A stretch of DNA of 64,000 nucleotides, taken from assembly GCA_951640165.1 (NCBI GenBank), contig OX621236.1:31426948-31490947 (forward strand), given 5' to 3'. Source of the stretch: Pseudoips prasinana. Its lineage: Eukaryota; Arthropoda; Insecta; Lepidoptera; Nolidae. This document shows positions 10,680 to 23,524 of this stretch, in pieces. The translations under genes were made by a program, and so were the position numbers. The notes under the pieces are model-generated. The model was given only the letters and a program-made list of their open reading frames with translations, ran no database searches and had not been told where the DNA came from. The first letter of the stretch is position 1; each line of letters opens with the position of its first letter.

Positions 10680-11020
10680 CCACCAATGTATAAGATTCTA
10701 TAACAAACTTCCCAATGATATTAGAGAATTGTCTACGAATAAGTTTAAAAGAATGATTAAAGCCAAATTGTGTAGCATTTTACTAATTTTCTGATTATTT
10801 AAGTGACAAAAGTACTTGGGATTGAGTTTTTCTGTGTCAACACACATGATTGTAATTAATCTTAAGTATATTTTATTTTAAAAAAGGATTCCTACTGAGT
10901 TTTCTGGTAGTGTTTCACAGTAGCTGCCACATCATGTCATGCACTGCACGGAAGGTTAAAAAAATGACGATTCCCACAAATGTAATTTTACGGAATAAAA
11001 GATTTTTGACTTTGACTTTG
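10680..11020 (+). pseudogene. Jockey-like LINE 3' end, copy 1
   Basis: Encodes QCIRFYNKLPNDIRELSTNK then FKRMIKAKLC, the extreme C-terminus of a jockey/BS-like reverse transcriptase ORF, then a 3' untranslated tail with actgcacgg, aaaatgacgattcccac and the terminal gactttgacttt repeats. Strongly 5'-truncated. Nearly identical to 15513-15832 and truncated at almost the same point. Confidence 0.8.
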
Positions 11021-11267
11021 ATCACGTACGAATTCATATAACAAAAATACACATAGCTTAACATAATACCTGAAATGATTTTCCAGTCTAAATGTGTTAT
11101 TTCGTATAGTTTGTTATTTTTGCAAAACTTTGTTCAAACAGAAACTTTAGTACTAAGTACGTAATAAAAATAACGTAATAAGTAATGCCTTAGTGGTTCT
11201 AATCTAATAAGGGGTAGATAACAAGTTGCAGTTGAGGATATTTTTTACTTAATGCTCAAAAGGTGAA

Positions 11268-11400
11268 ATAGAACCCTTATATGATCAATTCGCTGTCCAT
11301 TTGTCTGTCTGACCACCTGTCTGTCTATCAAAAGCCTCTGTGTACTCAGAAACGCGTGAAAGTATCAAGTTGAAATTATCACATACTTAGGTGAGAAAAA
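11268..11400 (+). repeat. Dispersed repeat D
   Basis: Contains aggtgaaatagaaccc, a gtctgtctg-rich stretch and gttgaaattatcac. Related to 29035-29215, 38520-38662 and, more weakly, 48768-48900. Confidence 0.55.
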
Positions 11401-12158
11401 TAAATGAAAAACAAAGCGCTATTTTCCTGATCAACAAATTATTAACAGTTAATCAGTTATAGTTTGTACTTGTTATGAAAAAGATTGATAGAAGTGACGC
11501 GAATTCATAGGAAAACTGTAAAGATCGATCGAGTAGACAGAGAACTGCATACTACGAAAGTAAAGCGCCTACTAGTGAACTCACAGTGCGGTTATCTGTT
11601 GAAAATACTCGATAAGAAATCAAATACTAGTAAAGCTGCGCCGCTAACTAATCGCGTGTCTACTCTACCTACAGTTCATTTGAATGTGGTTCAGCGTGTG
11701 ACTTATATACCGAACCCGAAAGCAAAATGAATAATTTAATACACGAACTCTTTTATACAGCAAATCAGTTGTGACAAATGATGTTATTCGTTATTATACT
11801 ACTAATGCCTATGAAAGTTGCTTTCTCGTAAACACGCTTTTGTATTCAAAACATTTTTTTACATAAATAATACTACACACCCACGGACTGTACTGTCCCT
11901 TTAACGCAAATTTGACTTTATATTCAAGGTTTATAATGAATCACCGTGGTCGTATTTCTTTACTACGCCTCGTGCTTTCGATAAAGGTCATATGAATAGA
12001 AGGTTATTTATTGTTTAAGAGAAATCGCTGACGTTCAAAGTTTTGTGCAAACAAGCATACGATCACCTGATGGTAAACGGACACTAGCCGATCAAGCTTG
12101 AGGATCGCATTAAATTAATAGATTTACAAACTATTAATTGCTGTTGGTGAAACCAACT
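11401..12158. other. No gene recognised; one basic 81-aa open frame
   Basis: The frame at 11485-11730 (+) encodes a lysine/arginine-rich 81-aa peptide without a recognisable domain. No splice or promoter context supports it. Treat as unassigned. Confidence 0.3.
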
Positions 12159-12300
12159 GGCCCGTTGGTCTGGTGGTCAGTGACCCTACTTGCTAAGCTA
12201 GACGGCGTGGGTTTAATCCCCACCCAGAACAAATCTTTGTATGATGAGCACGATTATTTACTCTGTCTCTTTGTTTAATTTAATTATATTATGTATCTAT
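12159..12300 (+). mobile_element. tRNA-derived SINE
   Basis: tRNA-like head with a box-A-like tggtctggtggtcagtg and a box-B-like gggtttaatcccc, followed by an AT-rich tail. The cloverleaf is not intact enough for a functional tRNA. Confidence 0.6.
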
Positions 12301-14230
12301 TTAGAAATAGAGGCTGGCCGAGAAGTTGACGCTCAAATGCAAAATTTAGATACTTTATGATGAGGAGTATCCAAATCACCTCATGTATGTTCTACGATTT
12401 TGCGTAGATTTCGGGATAGAATTTTTTCAAGATTTTTTTTGGTGAATGGCAGGTTTGTAGTGTACTTTTGTACCGCTAGTAAAACTTCGTGTTACGGGAT
12501 ATTTTATGTTTTAATAAAGGCGTTTTTAATTTCGTAGATTCTTAGAACTTGGAAATTAAAAGAGCCAGTTTTATTTTTAGGTTATGTTTGGTAATCTGTG
12601 GGTCAACCCCATGACCGTGGATACATTGCAGTTCGAAAATCACTCTTACTGCCTAAGTAATAAAGATACTGTAAACATCAAGGAAGATCAGACGCAAGAC
12701 TGACAGTTCAAATAAGCACAGGAGTTTAACACCGAAAGAAGAATCCCAGACTCCGGGCTGCTATTACTTTTCTCCTCAGAAATAACACTTTTAAGGCCGA
12801 CCCGGGATTTAAGCGCCTGACCTCATTGTAATAATAATAATTATGAAAAAAATGCGGTTAAACATACTGCCGCTAGTATATAGCATGAAGTAGGTATTCA
12901 ACAGAATAAGTATACGAAGCATAACCTCGTAAAATCTTATTCTGCATACATTTTTAAAAAGTCACTTAACATGACTGATATTTATATGCATAAATAGTGA
13001 GAGTCTTAAGGAGATAATTCTGGCGTAGAGTTATCTCGTTAAGTTCCACACTATTTTATATTATGAAGAACACTGGTTAGCTTGCATTTATATCAAACTG
13101 TTTTCTGTGACAAGAGATCAGTTTCATATATTGCAAATAGTTATATTTTTTATCATTACTTCAGTATATGGATAGATTCACTACGTATTTACTACATATA
13201 TTTCTGATCTGGGTTGAAGTTCACTTTGTTTGTAGTTCTTTTTTATTTGCTATATGGCTTAAGCCCTCAATACTATAAATTATTTTGAAAATTACAAAAC
13301 TACTAACACTATCAACATCATAGATAATATACTCATATCAAAGTGTCTAGGGATCAATTACATTTTAACTATAAAAAATATTCATATAAAAACGTAGGTA
13401 TATTTGAAAAAAATGCTTTTTTTATTTTTTTCGAACCCATGAATGTCTTTGTCTTTCAAACGAAGGAGTTCCCATGGGCCGAGTGTAAAGTGTGCCGGCA
13501 TAATAATAATTATACTCTCCTAACTGATTTCGGTGACGACGACTAGATAGACTCTGGGCGCTTTGAAATATGACTTACATTTTATATTGTAGACTGTGCT
13601 TATAAATGTTCATACTTTAAGATTCTATTACCAAATTAATAAGGTATGATAGCTGGTGGAACTTAAGGAACCTCCTAATAATATGCCGACACTGTCTTGC
13701 ACCAGTCGTATCCACAGTGGGTGACTGAACTAAAGCATACAATAGGTTCTCGACGGGGCTCACTTATTCCGGTAAAAATTATTCATAATTGTGTAAACTA
13801 AACCACTTTAAATGCACACAGTAAGAAACTTACATGGTCAAATTATCTTTTTAAGTGTAGGTAATAACACAGAGTAACGTCTTTAAAATACTGCCTTGCA
13901 CGCCAAGGTTGCTTTGCGTGTGTAAATGTATGAACAAACAAAACGTATTAGTCCTACTCGGAACTATTTGTACCGAATACTAAATCTATGCCCAACGCAA
14001 ATTGTCACCAATCCTCGAAAATAAAGACTCGTAAATTCGCCACTAAATATCGTTTTCTTGACGCGTGGAATTTAGAGACCCAAAATTAAATACTAGTACC
14101 TAAGTGTAATCACCAATTGTTTTTGTTGTCACCAATTAATATAAGTGTTACTACGGCTCAGGTATTTAATAATCGAATATACTGTATAATTTTTTTTTTT
14201 TTTTTATAAATATCGTAAAAATGTGATTCT
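12301..14230. other. No gene recognised
   Basis: AT-rich. Holds the decayed palindrome at 12992-13056 and a poly-T run at about 14190-14206. Confidence 0.4.
12992..13056. repeat. Decayed palindrome
   Basis: aaatagtg...cttaaggagataa pairs with ttatctcgttaag...cactattt. 26-nt arms with several mismatches and a 13-nt loop. Confidence 0.6.
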
Positions 14231-14267
14231 CCGTCAAAACTCTTGGAGATTCCAAGAGTTTTGACGG
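14231..14267. repeat. Perfect hairpin, 17-bp stem
   Basis: ccgtcaaaactcttgga, loop gat, tccaagagttttgacgg. No mismatches. Confidence 0.95.
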
Positions 14268-14935
14268 AATATCACCAACCTACTAGTACACCCCGCGGCA
14301 AGTAAAGTAAATCCTACAGGTATACTTCCAGGAATTTACATAAACCCTAATAGAGTCGTATATTCCTGATATTGTGTTATATGTGACCAAGTAGGTTTAT
14401 TTCTTTCATATTGCTATTTTGTAATTAGAGAACCTTTATTAAAAAAATAATTGACAATGTAGGTACATCATATTATGTCCAAATCCGATTTCCAAATCGT
14501 GGGATAATGATAGTACGCTATGAGTGTTAACCGTAATATAATCAGTTATTGTGGCATGTATCATGTCGATGGCGCGGCTATTCGACGCCGTTTGCCGCCA
14601 AAACGACAAACATGGCCGACCCAGTTCCCGCGTCGATGAGTTCGTGACGCAAGTGCAACATAGACACTAAATTGTCTATGGAATGTTGTACTTTACTTTT
14701 CCATTCGTTTATTATCTTTTTGACAGCACACGTCTAAGAGTTAGCAATTTTTTTTGGATAAATTTACTGCAGTAATGTCGTACTTTATTGATGGGTAACA
14801 TCCCCTTAGTTTAATGCCCTGTGCATAACCACAGACTATGAAACAGGTCTGGAAATAAGATAAATCGATCGAAAAAAAAATTACTTTGACTTTATGTAGG
14901 TAAGTATCGTTTCTCCATAATAATACTAGAATAGA
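14268..14935. other. No gene recognised
   Basis: Nothing assignable. catagaca/tgtctatg forms an 8-bp hairpin at about 14659-14680. Confidence 0.4.
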
Positions 14936-15062
14936 ATACTCTTTATTGTACACCATAAAAATTAATATGACATGAGATATTACATAGACAAGTTGTACAA
15001 AGGACGGTCTTATCACATATAGCAATCTCTTCCAGACAACCTTAGGGTGGATAGGAGTGAAC
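14936..15062 (-). repeat. Dispersed repeat F (minus), LINE-tail-like
   Basis: Reads in reverse as ccatcc...aggttgtctg, gagattgct, cttgtacaa, ending gtgtacaataaagag. Same family as 25190-25335 (+) and 58690-58803 (-). The acaataaag end suggests a retroelement 3' end. Confidence 0.65.
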
Positions 15063-15512
15063 AATATTCCTTTGCAAGGAATTTGACAGCTGCGCTAGAA
15101 TATAACTATGGACGCTTTATGGAAATTTTACTATAAAACGATTTAATGAAGTCTAAATCAATAGTTATAAACCAACCTGCATATTTATTTTACTGCTTGT
15201 AGCTAGTTAATTGGGTAAGCACATGAAACAAGTAAAATGATTAAATATTATTTACTTCAATGATTCATCAGACTTTTCTTCATTCTTCAAGTATGAATCT
15301 CCCTTGCTCACAGTGTTCCTCGCCTTCTTTATATCATTCGTAATAAGCTGTTAAGTCATTCATATACCTACCACCAAAAACCAAACCGCAAAAATAACAT
15401 TTCTTGTGAAGGTTTAAACATTTTCAAAAAGCACGAGGCCAGTTGTATATCCCATTTTAATAGTAAGTGGTTACTACCCGTCTCTACAAAATAATTAACT
15501 CTTTTATGGGGA
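15063..15512. other. No gene recognised
   Basis: Nothing assignable. Confidence 0.4.
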
Positions 15513-15832
15513 AATGCATAAGATTCTATAACAAACTTCCCAATGATATTAGAGAATTGTCTACGAATAAGTTTAAAAGAATTATTAAAGCCAAATTGTG
15601 TAGCAGGGCATATTACAAAATTTCTGATGATCGCAGTGAAAAAAGTGGTTGGGATTTTAATTAATCTTAAGTAAGTATATTTTATTTTAAAAAAGAATTC
15701 CTACTTAGATTTCTGGCAGTGATTCTCAGTAGCTGCCACGTCATGCACTGCACGGCAGGGTAAAAAAAATGACGATTGCACATAAATGTAAATTTTTACG
15801 GAATAAATGATTTATGACTTTAACTTTACTGT
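15513..15832 (+). pseudogene. Jockey-like LINE 3' end, copy 2
   Basis: Encodes KCIRFYNKLPNDIRELSTNK then FKRIIKAKLCSRAYYKISDD, followed by the same 3' tail as 10680-11020 (actgcacggcaggg, aaatgacgatt, gactttaacttt). 5'-truncated; no RT domain remains. Confidence 0.8.
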
Positions 15833-16882
15833 ACCGTATAAGCAGTATGAAACGAACTGCAATTTCCAATAATGATTGCAACACATCTTACATAATGAGA
15901 TCGTAAGTTGCAGGGAATTCCAGAGTCGAGTGTTCATAGAACAAAACAATCTCCCCTCTAACACTAAAGATATACCTATCTACTGCGTATTTTGATTAAC
16001 ATTCTAAAATTAAACACGCACAGTTTAACCCTAACATGAACACTTAAAGTAGTCCAATAAAAAACAGCGATGATATCACATTTAACAGACAGGACGCAGC
16101 AAAACTGAGTAATTGGACGAAATGCTGATTTCTAAATTAACTTTACTGCCTTTGGTCACGCGCGTTTCCGAACGAACAACTAGTCGTAATGTCGCACGAA
16201 ATTTTCATACACTCAGAAGGTATAATACCTCCTGTTAAATCAGTGCACGCAATTTTTTACGTTATCTACCTAAACATATGACCTAAAATTATGTAAAAGT
16301 ATATCTGGTTATGATATGATATTTCAGATTGATTGGACCATTTATCTAAAACTCGCCACAAAAATACATTGGTGACGTCATCTTCAAAGCCCTTAAAGTG
16401 AGTGTGCCGTGTCTTCCGAGTCCATTCAGTTATTTTTAATACGTTAACTAAGAAGTAGTTAGACATGTATCGAAACCGTACTCACATTATAAATAGAGTG
16501 GGTTTAAAACGCAGTCACTACGAACTTATTACGTTATTACGGTCACAAATGAATCATCCGCTTGTAAACAGTTTCTCCAAACAACATTTAATTTCGTCTA
16601 CATCCTTTCACGTCATGCATATACAAGTATTCCATTTAATTTAATGGACTCGCTGCTTTGTTCCTCTATTATTTACAAACAAACCTGACATTGTCAGTAG
16701 AACTCATTTCGAGTATACAAGGATGTTACCTAAATCCCAAAATAGAGAGGGAAACAATGACACAATTGTTTCTTTCTTAACGCAATGGTAAGGATTTATC
16801 GACTAAAGCACTTAGCTTAATACGTCTATGTATAGTTATAAAGAATACAAAAGTGTATTAGGTATTTTATTCAAGATAGCAC
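15833..16882. other. No gene recognised
   Basis: AT-rich; nothing assignable. Confidence 0.4.
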
Positions 16883-17000
16883 GGGCGCCGGGCGGGCGGT
16901 GTGATCGCGCAGGTATATTGTAATATTTCTATAAAGTAATATCGTTATTCTCCGTATTATTCCGCGCGGTCAGCCGCTCACGCGTCACTGTGGTTGAACA
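16883..17000. other. GC-rich island of unknown role
   Basis: gggcgccgggcgggcggtg and cgcgcggtcagccgctcacg stand out from AT-rich flanks. It could be a promoter or first exon, or an old GC-rich MITE. I see no initiator, splice donor and ORF together, so no gene is called. Confidence 0.3.
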
Positions 17001-18175
17001 CTAAGTTCCTACAGTAGAGGATAGTAGATAATAGAAAGTGCACTACCGTTGTAACTTGTAAACGTAAACATGAATATGAAGAATGAGAAATAACAACCAT
17101 CGATTGGCAGCTTTCAAGTTAAAAAATCTGATTGTGATCGTCTCTTTCGGACACAGACACAGCGACGCAAAGAGATTGGCTATAAACTAAATAAACTAAT
17201 ATCTCTAAATAAAACAAGCCTTATTATTATCTTTAAATTTTGTACTTAATTCAATCTTTTACTTTTAATACATTATATAGGTTTGTTTTATCTCATTCAC
17301 GACTAGTATGTTAAATGCGCAGATTACAGAATAGTAATGCTATGGCGTCTAACTTCCTAAGATCATAATAATATATAAAAATTAAAAACAAAACGTTTTT
17401 TAAGCTATACAGTTAAGTTTTTATAAGTAAGGACTAATATATTTTATAATTGTGTTAGTCTCGATAGGACTACTTGGTAAGAAATTAAGAAGCCATCTTA
17501 CTGGCTGTCTTTGGTGAGTACATTTTGCGTATAACGTTAAACAGTTAGTCGATGTGGGGAGTTTCTAGAAGTTCCACTGGTAATCTGCTAGCAAAGTTCA
17601 AACTTTCGCCTTGCTAATAAATAAGTTACCTATATTCAGCCTTCATAACCTTTTTTTATTTTGTAATATAAATTAACAAACAGTCTATACTACAACTAGT
17701 GATTTTAACCATAATCAAAATATTAGCGGTATTCTTAGAAGTGTTCAGCTTCCAATGGTTACTTATCGCGGATAGCCTGTGCCTGTAAAGCACTTTCATA
17801 AATCCACCATCGCTGACTAAACTCGTAAAAAGCAGTTTCTCGATAAATTGAATCGGATACAATGTTCGGTAGGTATTCCTAGCGCGTATTTTGATTACGT
17901 TTTCCTAGCCTCTTGTATCTTAGACGGATACCATTTTTATGAGGGCCAGTGGTTCTTTCAACACGAGTTTTGTTCAAATAGAGTACACAAAGAGATTAGA
18001 ATGAAAACTAGCTATTGCTAGATATAGATGTTTCACCTCCACAAATAATATTTTGATCTTTTACAAGAGATTAAGAGAATCCAAGGCCTGTTTTAGCACT
18101 CTAGGCCAATCCAAAACATAGTACTTTATTGTATTATATTGTAAAAAACTGTTTAGTGTACTTTTCGTGTCTCTC
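17001..18175. other. No gene recognised
   Basis: AT-rich; nothing assignable. Confidence 0.4.
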
Positions 18176-18180
18176 TCTCT

Positions 18181-18253
<73 letters not shown>

Positions 18254-18259
18254 TGTGTA
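18176..18259. repeat. (TG)n microsatellite
   Basis: About 38 tg units with two interruptions, preceded by a short tctctc run. Confidence 0.97.
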
Positions 18260-18342
18260 AATTATTTTACACTACATAATTTGAAGCAGATTAGTAACGT
18301 TTAATACCCTGGTTAAAGGTTTAACTCAAAAGGGGTGCCTCA

Positions 18343-18432
18343 TTTGTAGCTTTATTTTGCTAGCCAGCTTGAGTCCTTGCTTGCCTGTATTATCCAGTGT
18401 AGCAGTAAAAGCCTTCTAGGCATATAAACCTA
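18343..18432 (+). repeat. Dispersed repeat G
   Basis: ttgtagctttattttgctag, cttgagtcc, gtagcagtaaaagcc. Related to 52262-52400 (minus) and 62600-62712. Confidence 0.6.
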
Positions 18433-18775
18433 CTCTGAAATATAAAATAACCCCCGCCTGGCATCTTCTACGAAAATATTATACGTAGAGATCGGATAAT
18501 CGGATGCATATTTACGGTTGAAAGTTGAGATCATTTCTATTATGGAAAGCACTTAGTTATTGAATAAGTCCCACGATCCCGGGAAATTCAAATTTAAGTG
18601 TTAAAGTGAGATGTAATAAACCCAATTTGACACCAATAACAGTTACCCTGTAAGAAATTTATATGGTTGCTTTTCCTTAGATTTTTTGCCAGAGATAAGA
18701 AGCTGCTCCCATAATTCGTTAGCAAAATTAACTTTAGATCCATGCATCTGACTATCTGCTTTGCTTGCTGTGTAG

Positions 18776-18985
18776 TGACGGCATAGAATATCATCACCCT
18801 ATCTCATTCCGTGGGGGGCGTAGAAATCGACCGAGGGAATACCTACCAGAGAACGGGCCGCAGCGTATAACTATTACCATCAAACTGCGATCGCCAACCC
18901 GTCTGCCAAGCGTGGCGATTATGGTATATCCCCCTATTCTTTGGGGAGGCTTTTGTCCATCAGTGGACGTACTTTGGCTGACACG
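18776..18985 (+). repeat. Repeat B copy
   Basis: agaatatcatcaccctatct at the start, gtggggggcgtagaaatcga, ctgcgatcgccaacccgtc, ggggaggcttttgtcc, ending in tttggctga. Three copies share the same start, so this is probably the full unit of about 210 bp. Confidence 0.8.
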
Positions 18986-19370
18986 CCTTACAATCTGATC
19001 TCCAATTATAAGACACCTCTATCATCAAACAGTACTGAAATATAACTGTACTGAAATAAATACATAAGTGAACCCCAGTTATAAACGAGACGCAAGAAAA
19101 ACATTGGTTTGTTTTGACTTTCAATCAAAATGAAACAAGTTAAACAAATCCCGTACTTGGTTATCGATTGGAGGTAGCGTGTTTGTGGCGTGAGGTAGGT
19201 ATCATGTACTTATATGTTATTCTGTGCCTCTATACTCACCAGTATTACATTGGACCTGTGTATACAAATCATATTTAAGTGTAGTATACCTAACGAACGT
19301 GTATCTCGCTATTAAGTAGGTAGGTATATATTTATACCTCATTCTGAATAAAATGTTGCTGTATGTGGTG
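18986..19370. other. Spacer between two repeat B copies
   Basis: AT-rich; nothing assignable. Confidence 0.4.
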
Positions 19371-19596
19371 ACAGAATATCATCATCCTATCTCATCCAGT
19401 GGGGGGCGTAGAAGTCGACCCGACGGAATATCTACTAGAGGACGGGCAGCAGCTTCGTTCTGAGTACTACGACCATTTAACTGCGATCGCCAACCCGTCT
19501 GCCAAGCGTGGCGATTATGGCATTTTTCCCAAGATGATTCTTGAGAGAGGCTTGTCCAGTAGTGGAGTTCTTTCAGCTGTGTGATGATGATGACAA
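19371..19596 (+). repeat. Repeat B copy
   Basis: Same start as the previous copy (cagaatatcatcatcctatc) and ends in tcagctgtgtgatgatgatg, the RTE-like microsatellite tail. Confidence 0.8.
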
Positions 19597-20460
19597 AATA
19601 AAATAAAGTCACATTTTTAAAGTTTAGTATAAAATTAATTATAAAATTTAACGGTAATTAAAATATATTTACACGTTGTCAGAGCTTCAGAAAAGAAGCC
19701 ATGATTAGAAGCTTGCTTCAGGTAGTCTACTGCCCCATAGAAACTATTGTAGTAACAATCGGGTCTACCTATAGCGAACGAGAGCATAATTATCCTCATT
19801 TTAGTACGCGCAACCCCTTTTTCTCTTTGTACCAAAATGTATGACATGTATTAAGAATGTAAATAATACAAAAGTTGTAATATAGATTTGCACGCTTTTT
19901 GGTAAATTTAGCTTATTATTCAACTATGAATTAAACTAAAATTTGCTAACAAGTAGATAGGTCGTTTTAAAGCGAATTGTAGCCGAACCCTTTAGTTGTT
20001 TTTAATCAAAACTTATGAAACTTCGTGCAAATCTATTACACAAATTTTCTTTTGTTTATATTATTAATTAATGTTTCTAATTTTGGTACAAAAATAAAAA
20101 TGTTTTAAGCATATATTCAGCCTATTCAACGCCTTTAAATATCTATCACATGCAACTACATAGCCTCATAGACCTTGGTCTATGTTACATAACTCAGTCA
20201 TTACGGACAGTGTGAACTCTGCTTTAACTATATTATACTTGTTAAATACTCTGACAACGAACGCATCAAGTTAAGTGTCTGTAACGTTAAAATATGCTTA
20301 CATAAAGCTTGCTCTATGTAATATAACCTAGATATTACGAACAGCACGATCTCTGATTTAGATGCCAAATTTGATGTGTCTAGCTACCGGGTTAAAAATT
20401 AGCTACAGAAATGTGATTTTAGTTTCCTCTCTAACTATCATATCGATTTACTAAAGTACG
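19597..20460. other. No gene recognised
   Basis: AT-rich. catagacc/ggtctatg forms a small hairpin at about 20168-20185. Confidence 0.4.
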
Positions 20461-20695
20461 GGCCATTTGGCGTAGTAGGTAGATACTTGCCTTTCACCCC
20501 GTGGGTCGTGGTTTCGATTCCCACCTAGGACAGATATTTGTGTATGAACATATCTGTTTGTCCTGAGACTGGGCTAATTATCTAATAAGTATGTATTTAC
20601 AAGGGAAACGTAGTATATCAGTTATCTGGTTTCCATAGTACATGGTCTGCTTAGTTTGGGATCAGATGGCCGTGTGTGGATAATTTCCCAAGATA
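20461..20695 (+). mobile_element. tRNA-derived SINE, most complete copy
   Basis: Head with atttggcgtagtaggtag and box B ggtttcgattcc, then caggacagatatttgtgtatg, and a body with tatcagttatctggtttcc and tttgggatcagatgg, ending ttcccaagatata. Same family as 29325-29516 (-), 36461-36545, 37641-37805, 44332-44540 (-), 54862-55090 (-) and 62985-63105. The internal promoter looks recognisable but is diverged. Confidence 0.75.
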
Positions 20696-20927
20696 TAATT
20701 TTATGAAGTATCAACTACAAAGTACATTCGTGCCCATAAATGATTCAAGCTGAAGTATTTGAGGTAGGAAATAATTCCTCGAGAAAGAAGTTTCATTACT
20801 TCCACTTCTTTACTATCGATTTAGACACCGTATTTGCAGGTTTAATGATTAATAATTTTATGTATCTCCTCAAAGACATATACATCCGTTTAGTATGAAA
20901 GGTACACTAACCTCTAAAGCCAGTTGC

Positions 20928-21118
20928 CCGATCTGTTAGTTTAGGGCGAGGTTTAGCTTCTGGGCACGCGGTCTGTCTATAGGAGGGTTACAATGAAAGT
21001 GATTGCGTTCGTTTCTCCATGCTGCTTAGGGCACGTTATACTGTCGGGCTTGGTTTTTGTCACTAGACAACACTCGTTAAGCATACAGCGCTAACTCCTA
21101 AATTAGGGTTACCACCAC
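20928..21118 (+). repeat. Dispersed repeat family A
   Basis: cgcggtctgtctatagg, gggcacgttatactgtcggg, ttttgtcactagacaacac, tcgttaagc. Confidence 0.65.
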
Positions 21119-21463
21119 CCATGCTATAAAGTAAGGTAAGTATTACTTACGTCTTAATCTAAGGTAGGTAAGTATTATTTTTACACCTGTACGGGAAGCG
21201 GCAAATATGAAGACAACAAAATCACTAGGCCGAGGCTTTTGCTTAAGTAATAAATTCAGCTTAGGGCAACAATACATTATTATTAAGATAACATGCCTGT
21301 ATTCCAAAACGTTCCTTCATCTATCTGGTACAATTGCTACATAAGTACAATGTATATAATATAGATTCACACATTTAAAAAGAAAGTGGTTTCATCCATA
21401 TCACCAAGATGAATCGTCGTCTACCACGGTGCGTTTTACATGAAACTTTTAATCGCGCATTAC

Positions 21464-21530
21464 TAAAATCCTTGGCAGTTAATTGATTCTACAAAGTGCT
21501 GTGATATCAATTAACTGCGGAGGTATTTTA
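21464..21530. repeat. Imperfect palindrome
   Basis: taaaatccttgg-cagttaattgat pairs with atcaattaactg-cggaggtatttta. The inner 12 bp are perfect, the outer part has mismatches and a 1-nt indel, and the loop is 18 nt. Confidence 0.7.
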
Positions 21531-21562
21531 GATCCGGTATGACATGGAAACCTTTAAGTATT

Positions 21563-21690
21563 CCAAAGGCCGGCAACGTACTTGCAGCCTCTCTGGTATT
21601 GCGAGTGTCCATAGGCAGCGGTGATTACTTACCGTCAAGTTACCCGCATGCTTGTTTGCATTACGATTATACGAAAAGATGTGCGGTAGC
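21563..21690 (+). repeat. Dispersed repeat H
   Basis: aaaggccggcaacg, ttgcgagtgtccat, gcagcggtgattacttacc: a repeat common in Lepidoptera. Also at 42650-42735, 44625-44755, 59676-59780 and 59835-59990. Confidence 0.75.
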
Positions 21691-23524
21691 CAGTCACCGC
21701 AACATAAGCGCTAAGTTCAACCTCATAATGCGTGACATGATCATGATTTAAAAACTTATAAACAATACACATCGCACTTTGAAATCCATAGGTAGGTAGG
21801 TACGGTATATGAAAAAGTTATGTTGACTTATTCCTTTAAATTTTCTTGTTATAGATATAATACAAATTTCAAATAAGGCGCCACGTCCTCAGCCTATAAT
21901 TTTACCCAAAGGTTCTATGACTTTGCCATTTGGAGGGTTCGCCTTAGCCACCGCGCTTGGCATGCGAGTTTGGCGACCGCAATGGCGCTAGTACACAGAT
22001 GGCGGTGCTGTCCAAGTACCTGCTGAATCTTTGAGTCACCTTTAACTATTATTATACCCACGGGATGATATGTTGTGGCTCTGTTATTCTTTCAGGGCCG
22101 GAAACCACGGCTCAAATAGCCATATACTATTACTAAAAAAATACGCTAATCAGTATTGATCTACTGTCATTTTAATTGCTTTTATTATTTATTTACTATT
22201 AAGTCATCGTAATATTTGAAAATGAACCTATCCCCTACACCGCGAAGCCAATCGCGCGTGAACCTCTATCTGTTACCGGTAACATACGATTACTCAATAT
22301 GCCAGGTGGTTACGGCAGCTTGTGTCGCGTGGAGTGAACGCTACGTTACATAAAATATCCCTATATTATATGTATAAAATAAAATTTAAACTTTAAAAAG
22401 ATCACCTTTCTACTACCAACCCCTATTTTTATAGCGTTTTTAGTACTTACTGATCAATTATCAATCACTCAGTTATCCCCGCCAGGCGGCCACCGGTGAC
22501 ACTTCTCACAAAACAAACAACATGGAGTAGGGATGAGAACCAATCTGGTCTCAAGTCTCTCACACAACAAGCTTTTTCTTACTCCCTACACAGTTTTCCG
22601 CCTTTATTATTGTTTGATCCATCAATCGAAGCAGCGATGCTTATTCAGTTTTTTTTATTGCAACCCATGTATATATTCTCACCGTCAATTTATTATCAAT
22701 TTTCAGAATAAATTACAATGAATTTAAAAAAAATTGTTCGAGTTATGTTATTTTTATAGGCCGTCATCGCCCACGGCGCTCTATTCCTCTTTTAGTCATA
22801 GACTACACCCCCACACGCTTTATTTTTTATTAAGTACCAAAATATTCAGTAGAAATAATATTTTATATTGCAAAACAACGTCTGCCGGGATAGCTAGTTT
22901 ATAAATAAATAATAATATAAAGGAATTCTAAAGCGGTACACACTAAAAACAAGAAAAGTAATAAAGAAAATTAGCAACTTATTTCTAAAGAAATATTTTC
23001 TAGTAGACTCCCAAGTTATTGAATCTAGTATTTTTGTACATAAAAACTGTACATAACCAAAGAGTGTTGAGTTTCTCTAAACAGAGAAGATTTTATAAAA
23101 TGGGAAATTCCCAAATAAGTACGGTTTAATAGATTTAATCTGAATGTAATGAGCAATCGTTTCGTATAATATTAACAATACTAAATGGTATCTATAATAT
23201 TGTTATGGCTTAAGTCTAATAAATATAGTTAACGACGTATAATACTCTTTATTTTATACCAAATTTTGCAGTCAAAATTGAGGTGGATAATTTAGGTACA
23301 AGGGGCGGTGTTATTGCTTCTGCTATCTTTATAGACTACCAAGTATGGAGTCTACAGACGAAGGAAGGGGCTGGGTAAATAAGTATAGTAACAAACAAAC
23401 AATAGTATAAGTATAATAACAAATCATTATTAACAGATACTAAAAACAAAAAATATTATTAATTAATATTATGATGTTATTTTATAAAAGAGTATAAAAT
23501 AAGTTGAGCAGATATTAACCTTAT
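21691..23524. other. No gene recognised
   Basis: Holds a weak repeat at about 22047-22110 (see 1620-1760) and otherwise AT-rich sequence with overlapping 60-70 aa frames that look random. Confidence 0.4.

Noticed and set aside
11485..11730. 81-aa lysine/arginine-rich frame as a gene
   Set aside because: No recognisable domain and no supporting signals. Length is within chance for this window.
20461..20540. Functional tRNA gene
   Set aside because: Box B is good, but the acceptor and anticodon stems do not pair cleanly and the sequence continues into a SINE body shared with other copies. The same applies at 12159 and 25386.
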